DNA from: Pempheris klunzingeri
Taxonomy: Eukaryota > Chordata > Actinopteri > Acropomatiformes > Pempheridae
Length of the DNA stretch: 64,000 bases
Direction of reading: 5' to 3'
Assembly (NCBI RefSeq): GCF_042242105.1
Contig: NC_092012.1
Span: forward strand, 21,994,043-22,058,042
This document shows positions 1-36,100 of the stretch, piece by piece; positions within the stretch are counted from its first letter, which is position 1; every line of letters begins with the position of its first letter. The position numbers were made by a program, and so were the translations under genes. The notes beneath the pieces are model-generated. The model was not told the DNA's origin and did no database searches. It saw nothing but the letters and a program-made list of their open reading frames with translations.

Positions 1-2303
1 AAGATCCGGTTAGCTGTAGTGGAAGTCCAGTGGATGTGGTCTACATCTGTAGTGAATTCGGTGGGGGGGATTGTGCTGAGTGTGTGGACGTGTTTGGTCA
101 TTGCGTTGTTTATTATTCTAATGTTGTTTTGTTGTCTGGGTGTGAGGTGAGGTGAGTAATGTATGAGAGGAAAAAAGAGGTCGGCGTTGGGGAAGGTCAA
201 CCTGGCCTGGCGGAAGAGGGCCTTGAGCTGTTTAATGGTGGTCTGCCTAGGGTCCTGGTCCCTGTTGTAGATGCCTATGGAGATGAGGACGGTCATGGTA
301 AAGGGATTGGGAGTAGCTTTTTCACATACCTTCAGGAAGTGATAGGCAGTGGCTCCGGGGTAACTGTCCAATTGTGTTTCGGGTAAGCAATTGTCCGTGA
401 TGCGACCGATGTTGGTGTCTCCGAGTATGAGTAGGGGTTGTTTGGCGATGAAGTTCCAGTCCTGGATATTGCGGTGTGGGCGTGTCAGATGAATCTTGGG
501 TGGATAGGTGTTTTGGAAGGGGAGGTCCTCGTAGCGGTCCGGCTGTTCTCGAATGAAGGTGGAGAGAGGGGGTGGGGAAGGAAGGTATAGTGTGGAGTCA
601 TGGCTGTAGTTAAGAGAAAGAGGAGCAGGGGAGATAGTCTGTGGAGGAGGTGAAGAGTCAGCAGGAGGAGGTTGTGTGTTAGAGGGAAAACAAGAGAGAG
701 TGGATTTGTGGGGGGGAGGAGGGAAACTGGGGTGGGGTAGATGAGCTGAGGAGGAGGGTGGGTAGATTGGAGGTGGAAGAGAGGATGGAGTGAGTTTTGA
801 GACGTGGGAGGGGGAGAGAGAGGGTGAACGTGGAGGATGGTCAGGATCTGGACATTCCAGTGTGCTGGCATCCAGGGCGAGGGGAGCGGACCGACTGACC
901 CCCCCCGGTGGTAGAGTAGGGGATTCAGATTGGGTTGTGGTTGGGTTATGGTTAACCTCTGTTGACCCTTTCATCATGTATGCCCCATTCAGGGATTCTG
1001 TTGGGGTCACCGGCCCGTCCCGGTCGCCCCGCGCGCCAGCAGCATCGGTCTGTTGAGATAGAGGGAGAATAGTGTCAGGAATGAAAACAGAAGTATTGGA
1101 TCGGGTGTTTAGTGTAATTGTGTCCAGAACCTGTGAGGTAATGGGTTTGCTGTGTGGTGGGAGATGTATTTGGGCTGTAGTATGTGTAGTTGCTGTGGAG
1201 TGGATGGAAAAAGGGGGAGTTGGAGGTAGAATGGGTGAAATTATAGAGGTAGAGGTTATGGTGTGAGTGTCGTCCTTAGTGGGCAGGGGTCCCCAGGTCA
1301 CCTTCCTCGTCCTCTGGGGTTGCGGAGTGGAGGTGGCTGGTTCTGTGGGATGCGGTGGCTGTTGTTGGGCTGATGTGGATTGGATGAATGAGAGAGTCTG
1401 TTGTCGAGATTTGGCGGGGCCGGTCCTTGGAGGTGTAGTACCAGGTTTGGTCTGCTGGTGGGGGATGGGTGTCCAGGTCCTGTAGATGGGGTGGGTTACT
1501 GAGAGTAATTTACCTTCGTCTGATGGGGTCTGTTGTGTCCGTTGGTGAGCTGGAGTGGAGACTGGTGCTGGTGTAGCATGGGGTAAGGGGAGATTATGTG
1601 GAGCCTGTGGTTTGGGTAATGCTGGAAAGTCCGGTTCTGGGGCTTCTGGGATGGTGGGTAGTGGATTGTCCGGTCTGCTTCTGTTGTTTGGGTCCGGGTG
1701 TAGTCCACGATTGGTGGTGGTGGCGGTGGTGATGTTGGTGATGGATCCGGTCTGCTGTTGTAGAATGTGTTGAGTTTCCTTTAAGGTCTCTGCCGTCAGC
1801 CTGGGGCCATATCGTTTGTGGGCCCAGCCGGTGGCTATCTGTAAAGCTATTGGGTTATGGGGAGTGGTGGCTAGCATGGCTATGGCAGTGGTGTAATGTT
1901 CCTGGAGAATAGTGATTGTATTGAGCATCCATTGTGTAGTGTTAGTATGAATTTTGTTGCGTGTTTCTGTAGTGGGTGTGGATGGTTTGATGAAATCTGT
2001 TAGCCGGGTTATTTGGCGTAACATGCCTGGTGGAAAAGTGCCTGAAGTGAGTGCTGTGTCCATTATGCGTTTGTGATGTATGGCCTGAATGAGCTTGAAG
2101 TGTAATTTGCTGGTGTGTCTGGTTTCTGGATCTGGTGGCTGGGTGAGTGTGTGTGTCTGTGTGTGGTAGTGTTGTCTGGTGGTGTGATGTCTGTTGGGTG
2201 CGTGTATGCGAGTGGCCATCAGTGGTTGTGGTGTCTGGTGAGGTGCAGGGCCATTCTCAGCCCTGCTCCTAGGCCCAGCCCCGGCCTTGTGTGTAAAAAT
2301 CAT
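1..2303 (-). CDS. ORF1-like (gag-like) protein with SGNH/esterase-like domain, partial (C-terminus beyond the window)
   Basis: Reading the minus strand from the ATG at 2303, I find no stop codon down to position 1, at least 767 codons. The nearest in-frame upstream stop is TAA at 2448-2450, and 2303 is the first in-frame ATG after it. A second in-frame ATG is at 2219. Residues about 65-145 form a helical domain that recurs in the ORF at 3082-3705. Residues about 165-560 are rich in Pro, Thr, Ser and Gln, which explains the G-rich plus strand. From about residue 600 the sequence looks like a globular SGNH hydrolase: block I is ILGDTNIGRI (G628-D629-T630), then a PGA motif, a G677-x-x-N680 motif and a terminal D755-x-x-H758 (DHIHW). 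ORF1 proteins of CR1/L2-group retrotransposons are known to carry such esterase domains, so an ORF1 whose ORF2 lies left of the window is my inference. The usual block I Ser is Thr here. The retroelement clade is not identified. Confidence 0.8.
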   Translation of the reverse strand, partial: MIFTHKAGAGPRSRAENGPAPHQTPQPLMATRIHAPNRHHTTRQHYHTQTHTLTQPPDPETRHTSKLHFKLIQAIHHKRIMDTALTSGTFPPGMLRQITRLTDFIKPSTPTTETRNKIHTNTTQWMLNTITILQEHYTTAIAMLATTPHNPIALQIATGWAHKRYGPRLTAETLKETQHILQQQTGSITNITTATTTNRGLHPDPNNRSRPDNPLPTIPEAPEPDFPALPKPQAPHNLPLPHATPAPVSTPAHQRTQQTPSDEGKLLSVTHPIYRTWTPIPHQQTKPGTTPPRTGPAKSRQQTLSFIQSTSAQQQPPHPTEPATSTPQPQRTRKVTWGPLPTKDDTHTITSTSIISPILPPTPPFSIHSTATTHTTAQIHLPPHSKPITSQVLDTITLNTRSNTSVFIPDTILPLSQQTDAAGARGDRDGPVTPTESLNGAYMMKGSTEVNHNPTTTQSESPTLPPGGVSRSAPLALDASTLECPDPDHPPRSPSLSPSHVSKLTPSSLPPPIYPPSSSAHLPHPSFPPPPHKSTLSCFPSNTQPPPADSSPPPQTISPAPLSLNYSHDSTLYLPSPPPLSTFIREQPDRYEDLPFQNTYPPKIHLTRPHRNIQDWNFIAKQPLLILGDTNIGRITDNCLPETQLDSYPGATAYHFLKVCEKATPNPFTMTVLISIGIYNRDQDPRQTTIKQLKALFRQARLTFPNADLFFPLIHYSPHLTPRQQNNIRIINNAMTKHVHTLSTIPPTEFTTDVDHIHWTSTTANRI

Positions 2304-2450
2304 TACGTGTTGAGGGGAAGGATGGTTAGGGTGAGGATAGGGCAGGATAGGTGGTAGGGATGGGAGAGAGGGAGAGAGGGGGGGTAGGGGGGGGCAGGCT
2401 ACCTCAGAAGGGCCTGCCTCACAGGGGTGGGGGGTGGGGGGAGGGGGTTA

Positions 2451-3081
2451 GGAAGGGTTAGAGTTGGGTCTGAGGGAGGGGGTGAGAGAGTGGTTGGGTC
2501 CCAGAGACAGGGCTGGAGCGTGCCGGAATATGTTGAGTTGTGGAAAGGAAAGATGGGCTACAGGTCAGGCATCTCGACCGCCAGAGGGGAGGAGAGCCAG
2601 GGAGAGGGTCAGAGTGCCATCAGGGGGCAATCAAAGGATCCTGTCAGGGTAAGTGCAAATTGGGGTAAAAAAGTGCATGCAAGAATGAAATAAGTGCTAT
2701 GTAAAAGTGCATCATATACAAACAATCAAAAAGGGTTTAGGGTTAGGTTAGAGGAATTTCCCAACACTCTTAGTGTTGGGTGTCTTCTCCTGTCGCTCAT
2801 GTCCTAATAAAGGCCTAGAATAACAAAATAAAAGGGAGGGGGTTTAAAACAAATTAAAAGGAGACAGACAAAGACACAGGACAAGAACCATAGGGGAAAA
2901 GACAGACCAACGTGGAGGGACATGACAAGAGGAGAATGGGAAAATCCACTGGGCACAGTACTAGAGAGAGGTTATGAGTGGGGGAGGATCCTGAGAGAAC
3001 TGTAAAAGAGATTTCAGGGTATTTACTGAGGTAGTGGTGAGTTTACATTTATATCTTGCTCTCCCCCAGGTTAAAGCCTTA
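2451..3081. other. Non-coding leader between the two ORF1-like frames
   Basis: No reading frame here looks coding. The part next to 2450 is strongly G-rich on the plus strand, so C-rich on the coding strand of the element. Around 2640-2720 there is a run of loosely repeated AAGTGCA words. A compact hairpin is listed separately at 2760-2780. On the element strand this would be the 5' leader of ORF1, but neither a transcription start nor an element terminus can be fixed. Confidence 0.4.
2760..2780. repeat. Perfect 9-bp stem, 3-nt loop inverted repeat
   Basis: The plus strand reads CCCAACACT, then CTT, then AGTGTTGGG, a perfect hairpin arm pair. It is followed about 30 bases later by AATAAA on the plus strand. 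A structural role in the leader of the retroelement, or a transcript end on the plus strand, are both possible. Nothing further can be said from sequence. Confidence 0.7.
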
Positions 3082-3705
3082 CTAAAGTCCGCCAGGTGGA
3101 ACTTCTGTAATTCTTCCAGGTATGATATCATAGTGTTCCCTTAGGATCTGTAAATTATTGTTAAACCATAGTGCAGTGTTGTGTTTGACTTTCTCCAGGG
3201 TGTCTGTCGTAGGTGAGGAGGGTTTGATAAAAGCTGTCAATTTATTGGCTTGTCTCTGCATCCCAGAAGGGAGAGACCCCATGCTGGCCGAATTGAGGAT
3301 TTCAGAGTGGTGCACCGCTTGTAACAACTTGAAGTATTTCTTGGAGAGTGCCAACTCTACAGGGGCCATAGGCTTTTTGTTGTTGTGGTTAGGGGTTAAA
3401 TTGCACTCACCCAGGTTCATATTCTGGGCCAGGATCCCATACCGGTTATGGAGTGGGATGGGCATTGTGACATCTGGGGTGGTTAAAATATTGTAGTTGT
3501 AACAATACTGGCAGTTACAATGAAGGGTGTAACGCCCTGGGGCCAACAAGACAAAGAGCCCACGTGCACGACTCAAAAGTTTCAAAAAATAAAATGTATT
3601 TAACAAAACAAGAAAGCACTTACACTGAAGAAAAGCTAAGGCTACACTAAACATAAAGCGACTCCTAAAAATGGAGCGAAACATGAGGGCAGGAAGTACA
3701 CACAT
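3082..3705 (-). CDS. Short ORF related to the ORF1 N-terminal domain
   Basis: A 207-codon frame on the minus strand. Its middle and end (roughly 3540 down to 3082) align by eye with residues about 65-137 of the large ORF1 next door. About half of roughly 72 aligned residues are identical with one gap, including the shared words FIKPS and EHY. The frame stops soon after this domain, where ORF1 continues into its Pro/Thr-rich region. The first 60 or so codons (above 3540) overlap an unrelated repeat, are hydrophobic and Cys-rich, and are probably not native, so the real start may be lost. It could be a truncated second copy of the same element family, or a small upstream ORF of one bicistronic element. 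Same strand and spacing fit either. Confidence 0.5.
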   Translation of the reverse strand: MCVLPALMFRSIFRSRFMFSVALAFLQCKCFLVLLNTFYFLKLLSRARGLFVLLAPGRYTLHCNCQYCYNYNILTTPDVTMPIPLHNRYGILAQNMNLGECNLTPNHNNKKPMAPVELALSKKYFKLLQAVHHSEILNSASMGSLPSGMQRQANKLTAFIKPSSPTTDTLEKVKHNTALWFNNNLQILREHYDIIPGRITEVPPGGL

Positions 3706-4110
3706 CTGAAACGAGAGGGAGACAGGGTTACTTCAAAATAAAAACCGGAAATGACAGGACAACATGAGAGACGGGACAAAAACTGTTAACTTGACTAAGC
3801 TCAGAGGACAGAAGGGCATCAAGCAAGTTCCCAGTTTAAAAGCAATAAAATGGTCTAAGAAAAGAGAAAGAAGACACAAGGGGGTTAGGGGTTAACATAA
3901 AAACACAATAATACACATAGTAATCAATGACCGGACAGGAAGATGGACTGACAATCCCTTGAGGCCCAGTGAACCCACCAACCCTCACTGCTTCCAGCTG
4001 GATTCTTCAGGAGCAGTCCCTCGCTGGTTTCCGGTGAATATTTTCAGGTAGTGTACAATGGTTGCCCACCATTAATGGCCGACTTCCTGTTGAGTTTAGG
4101 TCATTGCTTC
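3540..4110 (-). repeat. Interspersed repeat, distantly like the copy at 48.4-48.8 kb
   Basis: Short stretches match the repeat at 48380-48805, notably CTGAAACGAGAGG followed by a similar word order (AAAACCGGAAAT here, AAAACAGGAAGT there), and a CACGTGCACGACTC segment that parallels GGACCCAAATGCACGAAG there. I see no coding potential and could not fix the ends. 3850-4110 is otherwise unremarkable. Confidence 0.35.
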
Positions 4111-4114
4111 AAGA

Positions 4115-4415
4115 GACTTTTTTTTGTACATGGACCTACCAAATGTTGTACATGTACATAAAGCGCTATTCTGGGGCTTGAAATTTGGGGGCGCTATGGA
4201 GCCATTTTGCCACACCCATTTGCAAGACCCATAAAATACTTAAGCTTTCACCATGACTGATGTGTGTGCAGAGTTTCAGAGTTTTCGAGTATGTTTAGGA
4301 CCTCAAAATTGCAATTTATTTCAGAGAAAAATAATAATAAGAAGAAGAATTCTTTGAATTACAATAGGGTCCTTGCCGAGTGTTATGCACTCGGTGCTCG
4401 GGCTCTTATAATAAG
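4115..4415 (+). repeat. Fish interspersed repeat immediately upstream of the ELL-family promoter
   Basis: The segment carries phrases I recognise as common in fish genomes: GGCGCTATGGAGCCATTTTG, a stretch reading CAGAGTTTCAGAGTTTTCGAG, an AATAATAATAAGAAG tract, then AATAGGGTCCTTGC and CGGTGCTCGGGC. It has no coding frame. Its right end lies within about 140 bases of the start codon of the gene at 4556, so it abuts or forms part of the promoter. Confidence 0.6.
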
Positions 4416-4440
4416 TCATGTTGAAGTACATAGCAGAGCA

Positions 4441-4555
4441 CTGCCGTGTTGTTGTGTTGTCACCGTGGCCCCACCCACAACGTGACGTCGCACGGAGCGT
4501 GTAGAGCGGAGAGGGGAAAGCGGCTTTAATAGCAGGGGAGAGAGAAAAGACAGCG
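4441..4555 (+). promoter_or_regulatory. Probable promoter and 5' UTR of the ELL-family gene
   Basis: This short block is richer in G, C and CpG than its surroundings. It contains CCCCACCC (GC/KLF-box-like) and TGACGTCG at 4483-4490, a near-consensus CRE/ATF site. There is no TATA box. The ATG at 4556 follows a G at -3 and has G at +4. The transcription start cannot be placed from sequence. Confidence 0.5.
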
Positions 4556-30033
<25,478 letters not shown>

Positions 30034-33000
30034 CACTGGCTCTCTCCATCTTTTTTTGTATGGAACTCCCTTCTTTGCATAAGCAACACAGTGTTTTTAC
30101 TTGAATGATATGAAAGGATTTGAATGAAAATGCACGGGCAATGCTGTGAGGACTAAATCAAAAGCAGATTTCCCTCTGGTATTTGTATGTGCATTTGTTT
30201 TTGAAATTTTGATTTTGTAACAGAAGTCTTGTTGATGTGTGAAGTCCAAGGGTAATTAGAAAGCAACTGTGCCCATCAAATTGCCATGATAAACAATTCC
30301 CCTAATAGTTTTTTCAATCTTTTGAAAACCAATGTACACCACTTGGTCAGAAACAATGAAAAGGGTTGCAAATATGACTAACTTTTTTTGTCTTTGATAC
30401 TTGTTAAGTTAAACATAGCTCCAGGCTCTTTATAAATTTAAAGAGTTCAATATTCAGGGTGAAAAAGAGTGTACTTTTCAATTCCATATCAAAGTTGTCT
30501 CATTGGTGATACAAAACTGAAACAGCCCTCTGCAAAAACAAAAAGAAATGTTTGAAGTCATTTCATCACAGATTCAGCCCTCATGTTCTATTATACTAAT
30601 AGGGTGAGATGATTCCACTTGTTCCCAGTGTGGTTTCACTTAATGTCTCAGGCATTACAGACTACTTTAAAGCAGTCTCTGAAACCTACTTTTTTTTTAA
30701 AACTTGAAAGTCTTGTTGAAAGTCTTAAAAGAAGAAGTTGATGAAACAAGTGAAATAATCTTATCCCTTGGCAAAAAATAATGTTGTTGGTACTCAATAA
30801 TAGACAAAGTGATGCATTCAAAGGTAGTTTGCCATACAGCCAGGAAGGGAACCTGACATATTACTCACTAAATTCAAACTCTTCAAATTCTTGTTAACAT
30901 TTTGAAAGCAGTTGAATCCACAGAGGAAATACTGGAAAACATCCCAATGGTTCACACATTTTAAAGTATTTATTTACCACACCCATTTCTTTTGAGTGAC
31001 AGGTAAAGAGACCAAACTGCTTAGCTGGGCAAGGCAAGGCTGTGGCAATAAGACAATTACTGACATTCATCAGGCACCAAGTCTAGTTGAAAGTATTTTA
31101 ACCCTCTGAAAAACTTTCTCTCTTTATTTTTTCTATTGATGTATTTATTTTAAGCCATCTTCCTCTGCTGTTGTTGGTCTCATCAGCCTGATATGTCAAG
31201 TTAAGAGTAGATCAAAGTGTTTTTTATCAAGTGGGAGAGGCTGCGGGTAGGTCAAAGAATTGTCTGACATAATGTGTTGTATGATTTGTCTTTGTCTTGC
31301 CTGATACAGTTGTGGAGAGTAACTGGGTTAAAGCTGCCTCAACAAGCCATATTGCTTAAAAGTGTACATCACAACTTGAGGTACTTGTGTATTTTAAATA
31401 CTACCCTGGAGAGTTTTATATCCTTTGATTTTTCAGTTAATAATAGTGCCCATATATTTATTTATTTATTTATTTATTTGCACTAAAACCAGTCTGAAAT
31501 GAGGGGATGGCCACCTAGTAAAATTTCCACTCTTTTAGTAACTATTCACCATGATTGCAGTTTTTAAGCTGAATGTTATCCTGTGAGTCAATGATGTAGA
31601 AGCCTTAAAATTACAGTTTTACAGGACAAAGTCTTCGAACTGCCAATATCGGAGTCATTAGCCACACACATCTGTTACCCTGCCTTGGATTACGGTTTGC
31701 TGTTAACATTTGAACCTGTCTTAGCCATCTCACTATTCAAATGAATGCCAACAGTAGCTTTCTCACACAATATTAGTTTCTGTGTCATAATTTAAAAGTT
31801 GTTTAGTGCACAGTGTGACTGTCTATGATGGAGTAGCTTACTCTTCAGTTGCATTTGTAATCTGTACTCTGTTTCATAATCATCTTTGAGATATATGGTC
31901 ATGTATTTATCATTGAGAAGAGCCCTCAGTTTATATTGCAGCTGATATTCCTATTAAGATTTCATCTGACTTGATTCTGACCACACTAAGCAGTTTGATT
32001 GGAAGACATCAGCGAGCTCTGATTTATTTCAAGCACAAAAAGTCCACTCTTAAAATAACAACCCTCAATCACTTTGAAGTAATGGATGGTAATTATGAGA
32101 CGTTTCTGGGGGTGAAAGTTATAACGATGTCAAGTGGTTGATTGAAGACCATAATTATCTATGGGAAGAGGGAGACAGAAGACTGTTTCTCCAAAGATCA
32201 CTAAATGAATTTAACTCATCGGGACAAGTCTTAATTACAGGCTACAATAAAAAGTTCATCAGATGTTTTGGTTTTTGGACTGGTGTTAAATATGTAGAAG
32301 GCACCAGTGTGTACTGCACAGCAGGTGTTTTCATGTTCTACGTGCCTGCAGAGGTCTGAGTCACAGAAGGGTCACATGCATTATTAACTACATTTTACGA
32401 ATGTACACTAGTTAAAAAGAATAAAAACTTTAAAGTGACTTTCACCTTGTGATTTTATTATGTCACATCTGTGCTCTTTGAATTTTCTAACCCTAACCCA
32501 TTCCACGGTCATCATGAATAAAACTTAACATTGTGAATAAAATAGTACTTTCCAGAAAGTTACCAATTACATTCTCATTACAAAATTAACTTTCATCATT
32601 TTTTACATAAGTAAGGGCCACAGGGATTTTTCACAACCTGGCAACCTAGAAGATGTTCTTATTGTTTTTTTTAATGGTTTAATGCAGCATTAGTAAATGT
32701 TAAAATAAGAACAATAAAATATTAACAATTAAAAGCTATTATTTACAACTTAGAAACCCTTTTCAAATAACCATATCTCACTATACCAGAAAGTCGTACC
32801 TCGTGCCATCTCTCATTTTTGATTCTGCTGAATTTTGAGGGTTGTGAGCTGAGAATCAATGCCTCGGATTGTGCATATTGATCTTGCGCGACGATCCCTA
32901 AGCAGCTGGGGGGTTGACAGATATCGGAAGCCGTTTGTCCGTGACATCGTTCTAACTGTGGCGAATAAGACTTTAACGATTATGTACAAAAAAATAGCGG

Positions 33001-33100
33001 GTTCCTGCTCTGAAAAAAAGAACCATCAAATACAGAACTGATCGTAGTGACACTGAGTTACTGACATGTATGGCTAGCCGAGTGTTTACTAGGTGCATGC
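30034..33100 (+). other. 3' UTR and downstream flank of the ELL-family gene
   Basis: No coding frame of note follows the TAG at 30031-30033. The clearest polyadenylation signal that I see is AATAAA at 32420-32425, which would give a 3' UTR of about 2.4 kb. More AATAAA words at about 32516-32540 are alternatives. A (TTTA) tract sits at about 31457-31480. Confidence 0.4.
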
Positions 33101-33196
33101 GACATGGCAACAGCGCGTCTATGGAGACACTGTTGTTGTCACGGACGCACTGTTGTCATGACGACTGTGACACAATTGGCACCTCCGGCTGCCGGT
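33090..33196 (+). promoter_or_regulatory. CpG-bearing promoter with an X-box-like palindrome
   Basis: Compared with its AT-rich neighbours this block has many CpG dinucleotides. GTTGTCATGACGAC at 33152-33165 approximates the RFX X-box (two half-sites around CATG), and a CATGGCAACAG half-site lies about 55 bases upstream. It directly precedes the ATG at 33197. RFX sites often mark ciliary genes, but that role here is inference. Confidence 0.4.
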
Positions 33197-36100
33197 ATGG
33201 CTGACCAAATTGGGGTAAGACCGCTGGCCATTTATGGGAATTGAAATGACATTTTTGAAAGATATTCGTTGACTGTACAGATTTGCAATGTTGTTAGCCT
33301 CCTATATACCAGTGCACCAGTTAAGATAAGATAGGATAAGATGCACCTTTATTTATCTCCCAAGGTGGAAATTCTCATTACACAACAGCTACATCAGAAT
33401 CGAAGAAAAAGGAGATAAAAAACTGAGAAGAATTAAAATACAAATATACAAAAAATACAATGCAAATGTGCAAAAAATACAAATATAGAAATGTACAAAA
33501 TAAAATATAGTGCAATATGCAATCTGAAAGAAATTTACAAAGTGTCCACAGGTAGTGCAAATGTACCATTATGTGCAAAATGGCAAAGCTATTGGTGGTT
33601 TAACGAGCCATGATAAAGTCTCTGTGGTCAGGAGGTGCTGGGTGCTGCGGTGTTGTGCAGTCTGATGGCTGATGGTATGAAGGAGCCGTCCAGTCGCTTT
33701 GACTATTTGTCCAATATGTAATTTAACACTCTTAAAGCTAGCATTCCTTATGTTCTTTTATACAAGTAAGATTAATTAAAGCTGGACTGTTACTTGTGAT
33801 GGGGTTTTTTTTTTTTTACAAAGTTCAACTGATCCACTACTTAACTAAAAGGTCTCAGTCCTTCCTCCACTGCTGCATATATGTCTGCCAGGTTAGACAC
33901 AACTTTGGACAAGGGGGAATATGTGCACTATGTGTGCTTTTCCAGCAACATGACAATAAAGACAGTATTAACACTAACTTCTTGCTTGACGATCCACGTT
34001 CATTTGCTCAGCTATTGTAGCATTGCATCAAATTCAGCAGGTTACAGACAAAATGTCAAACAAAATGTCAAAATTATTTCTATAAGACAAGAACTGTATT
34101 TTCGCTGTTAGTTCGTACCATTAATTTCCCAACACACAAGATAAACTCTCAGAGACAGAGATCTCATTTCAAAGTTTTACTTGCAACAAGCAAAGAGTAC
34201 AGGCAAAGATCTACATCTGCACTGAGCAGTCTCAGTGTCTTTCAAGCATATATGCAACATGTATAAGCAAAGTTCCTCCTCTCAGCAGTCCTCCGCCGCA
34301 CCCTGCTCCCTCTCCTCCTTGCAGGGGCGGTTGGTGAGGAATGCAGGTACGCTGACTTCTCACCGTTCAAGGCCTTCTCGAACTCTTCTTTATCTCAAGA
34401 ATGCAAGCACAGTCTGATACATCCTACGCCAACACACATCTCTTTGGTCTGTGTAAAGGTCACAGCAACTATCACACAGTCCAGCATCATGCTAAAACTT
34501 CATGATAATAAAGCATAAATGTACTAACATAAAAATGTATTAGCATAAGCGTGTCTGCACATTTTCTATTTCCTAACACAAAACAAAACCCTTTGTATGA
34601 AATAATTTTTTTTTTTTGACCATGTACGCCAGAAAAGGTACCCCAGGCTCAGAATTGTAAACAGCTTGCGAAACAGACACATCCAGAAAGAAAACACCTA
34701 CTTTCAAACTGTCCAGAGGCACAAAGGTACAGATGGCGAGTCAAAAGTTATTTATATATATACATATTTATATATGCACATATACAAAGGCTGTTGGGAT
34801 GTGGATGTGAAATGGTCTACAGTTGCAGTGGTGATTAAAATCAAGCCACCCAAAATCTCAGCAAATATAATTATATATTAATCAAAAATGCACAACAACC
34901 ATTGAGAGGTATACTTTGATAGAAGTATATGTGCATTTATGGGTGTGTGGAAGTGGAATTTATGTGTGCATGCAGAGTCAATATCCCAGCATGCTTCTGT
35001 GCCATCCCTGCTGTTTTGCAGTGCATGGTCCACTTGAGATCTTGTAAATGACAGGTGTTTTGAAACACTGTTTAGCTTTAGACATAGAAACCAGGAACAC
35101 TCAATAAAGATACAGGAAAAGCAAAGGAAACAATTGAAAGGCCAAGGTAAAATCAGCATCAGTCGTCAGAGTTTCCATAATCCATGGTCTTTGATGAAAG
35201 TCTTTGCATGAAATATTTTTGAGTCTTTGAAGTATTTTGTGTTTGGGCTGAGGACCCCCCTGACTCTGTCCTTATCCCTGAAACCAAAAACTGTGGTTAA
35301 ACTGTAAAATGTAAATGCAAATGGTCAGCCATCCTTTCGTCTCATATTAGTACATTGAATCTTTTTCAGACACTGCACCCACCACTTTCTTCTGCCTTGT
35401 AGTCAGTTTCCTGGTGACAGTAAAGCGAGCTCTCAGCCAGGTTTGTGATGGAGAAGAGAAGGTGCTAGTTTCTCTGGTATTTGAAATTTACTGGTGAAAA
35501 TGTGAATCTTTTGGGATAAAGAACAATGTTAAACTATTGGCCAGTACTGTTACAGTACTGTTACAGTACTGTCAATCAATCAATGAATCAATCTTTCCAT
35601 AAAGAGCAGGTCTGGTGGCAAGTATTGTACTGACAATAGGAATATGACTAATAATGACCAATATGGTAACAGTGAAAAACATGACAATACTTAATATTCA
35701 CATTTGGTAGTTTCCAGAATCCTAAATAGGATTGTTGTGTTTAAATACACTCCCCTCCAAAAGTATTGGAACAGTGAGGCCAGTTCCTTTATTTTTGCTG
35801 TAGACTGAAAACATTTGGGTTTGACATGAAAAGATGAATATGAGACAAGAGAGCAACATTTCAGCTTTTATTTCCAGGTATTTACATCTGGATCTGATAC
35901 ACAACTTAGAAGATAGCATTATTTGTAACGGAACACCAAATTTTTAGGCGAGCAAAAGTATTGGAACAGATAGACTTAAAATACATTAACGTGAAAAGAC
36001 TTAATATTTAGTTGCAAATCCTTTGCTTGTAATAACTGCATCAAGCCTGTGACCCATTGACATCACCAAACTTTTGCATTCTGCTTTTGTGATGCTTTTC

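Noticed and set aside
485..871. 128-codon Leu/Pro/His-rich minus frame
   Set aside because: It lies in a different frame from the large ORF1 that spans the same bases without a stop, so it is a shadow.
159..1773. Several 60-90 codon plus-strand frames in the first 1.8 kb
   Set aside because: They are Gly/Val/Trp-rich shadows of the G-rich plus strand. The minus strand in this region has one continuous frame that explains the bias.
2733..2752. GGGTTTAGGGTTAGGTTAG, telomere-like
   Set aside because: There are only two or three imperfect TTAGGG units, and there is no longer array.
33881..34111. Frames around 33.8-34.1 kb as an extra exon of the small membrane-protein gene
   Set aside because: A CAG acceptor at about 33942 opens a 24-codon stretch, but it ends in a stop and no donor gives the phase needed to join 34633.
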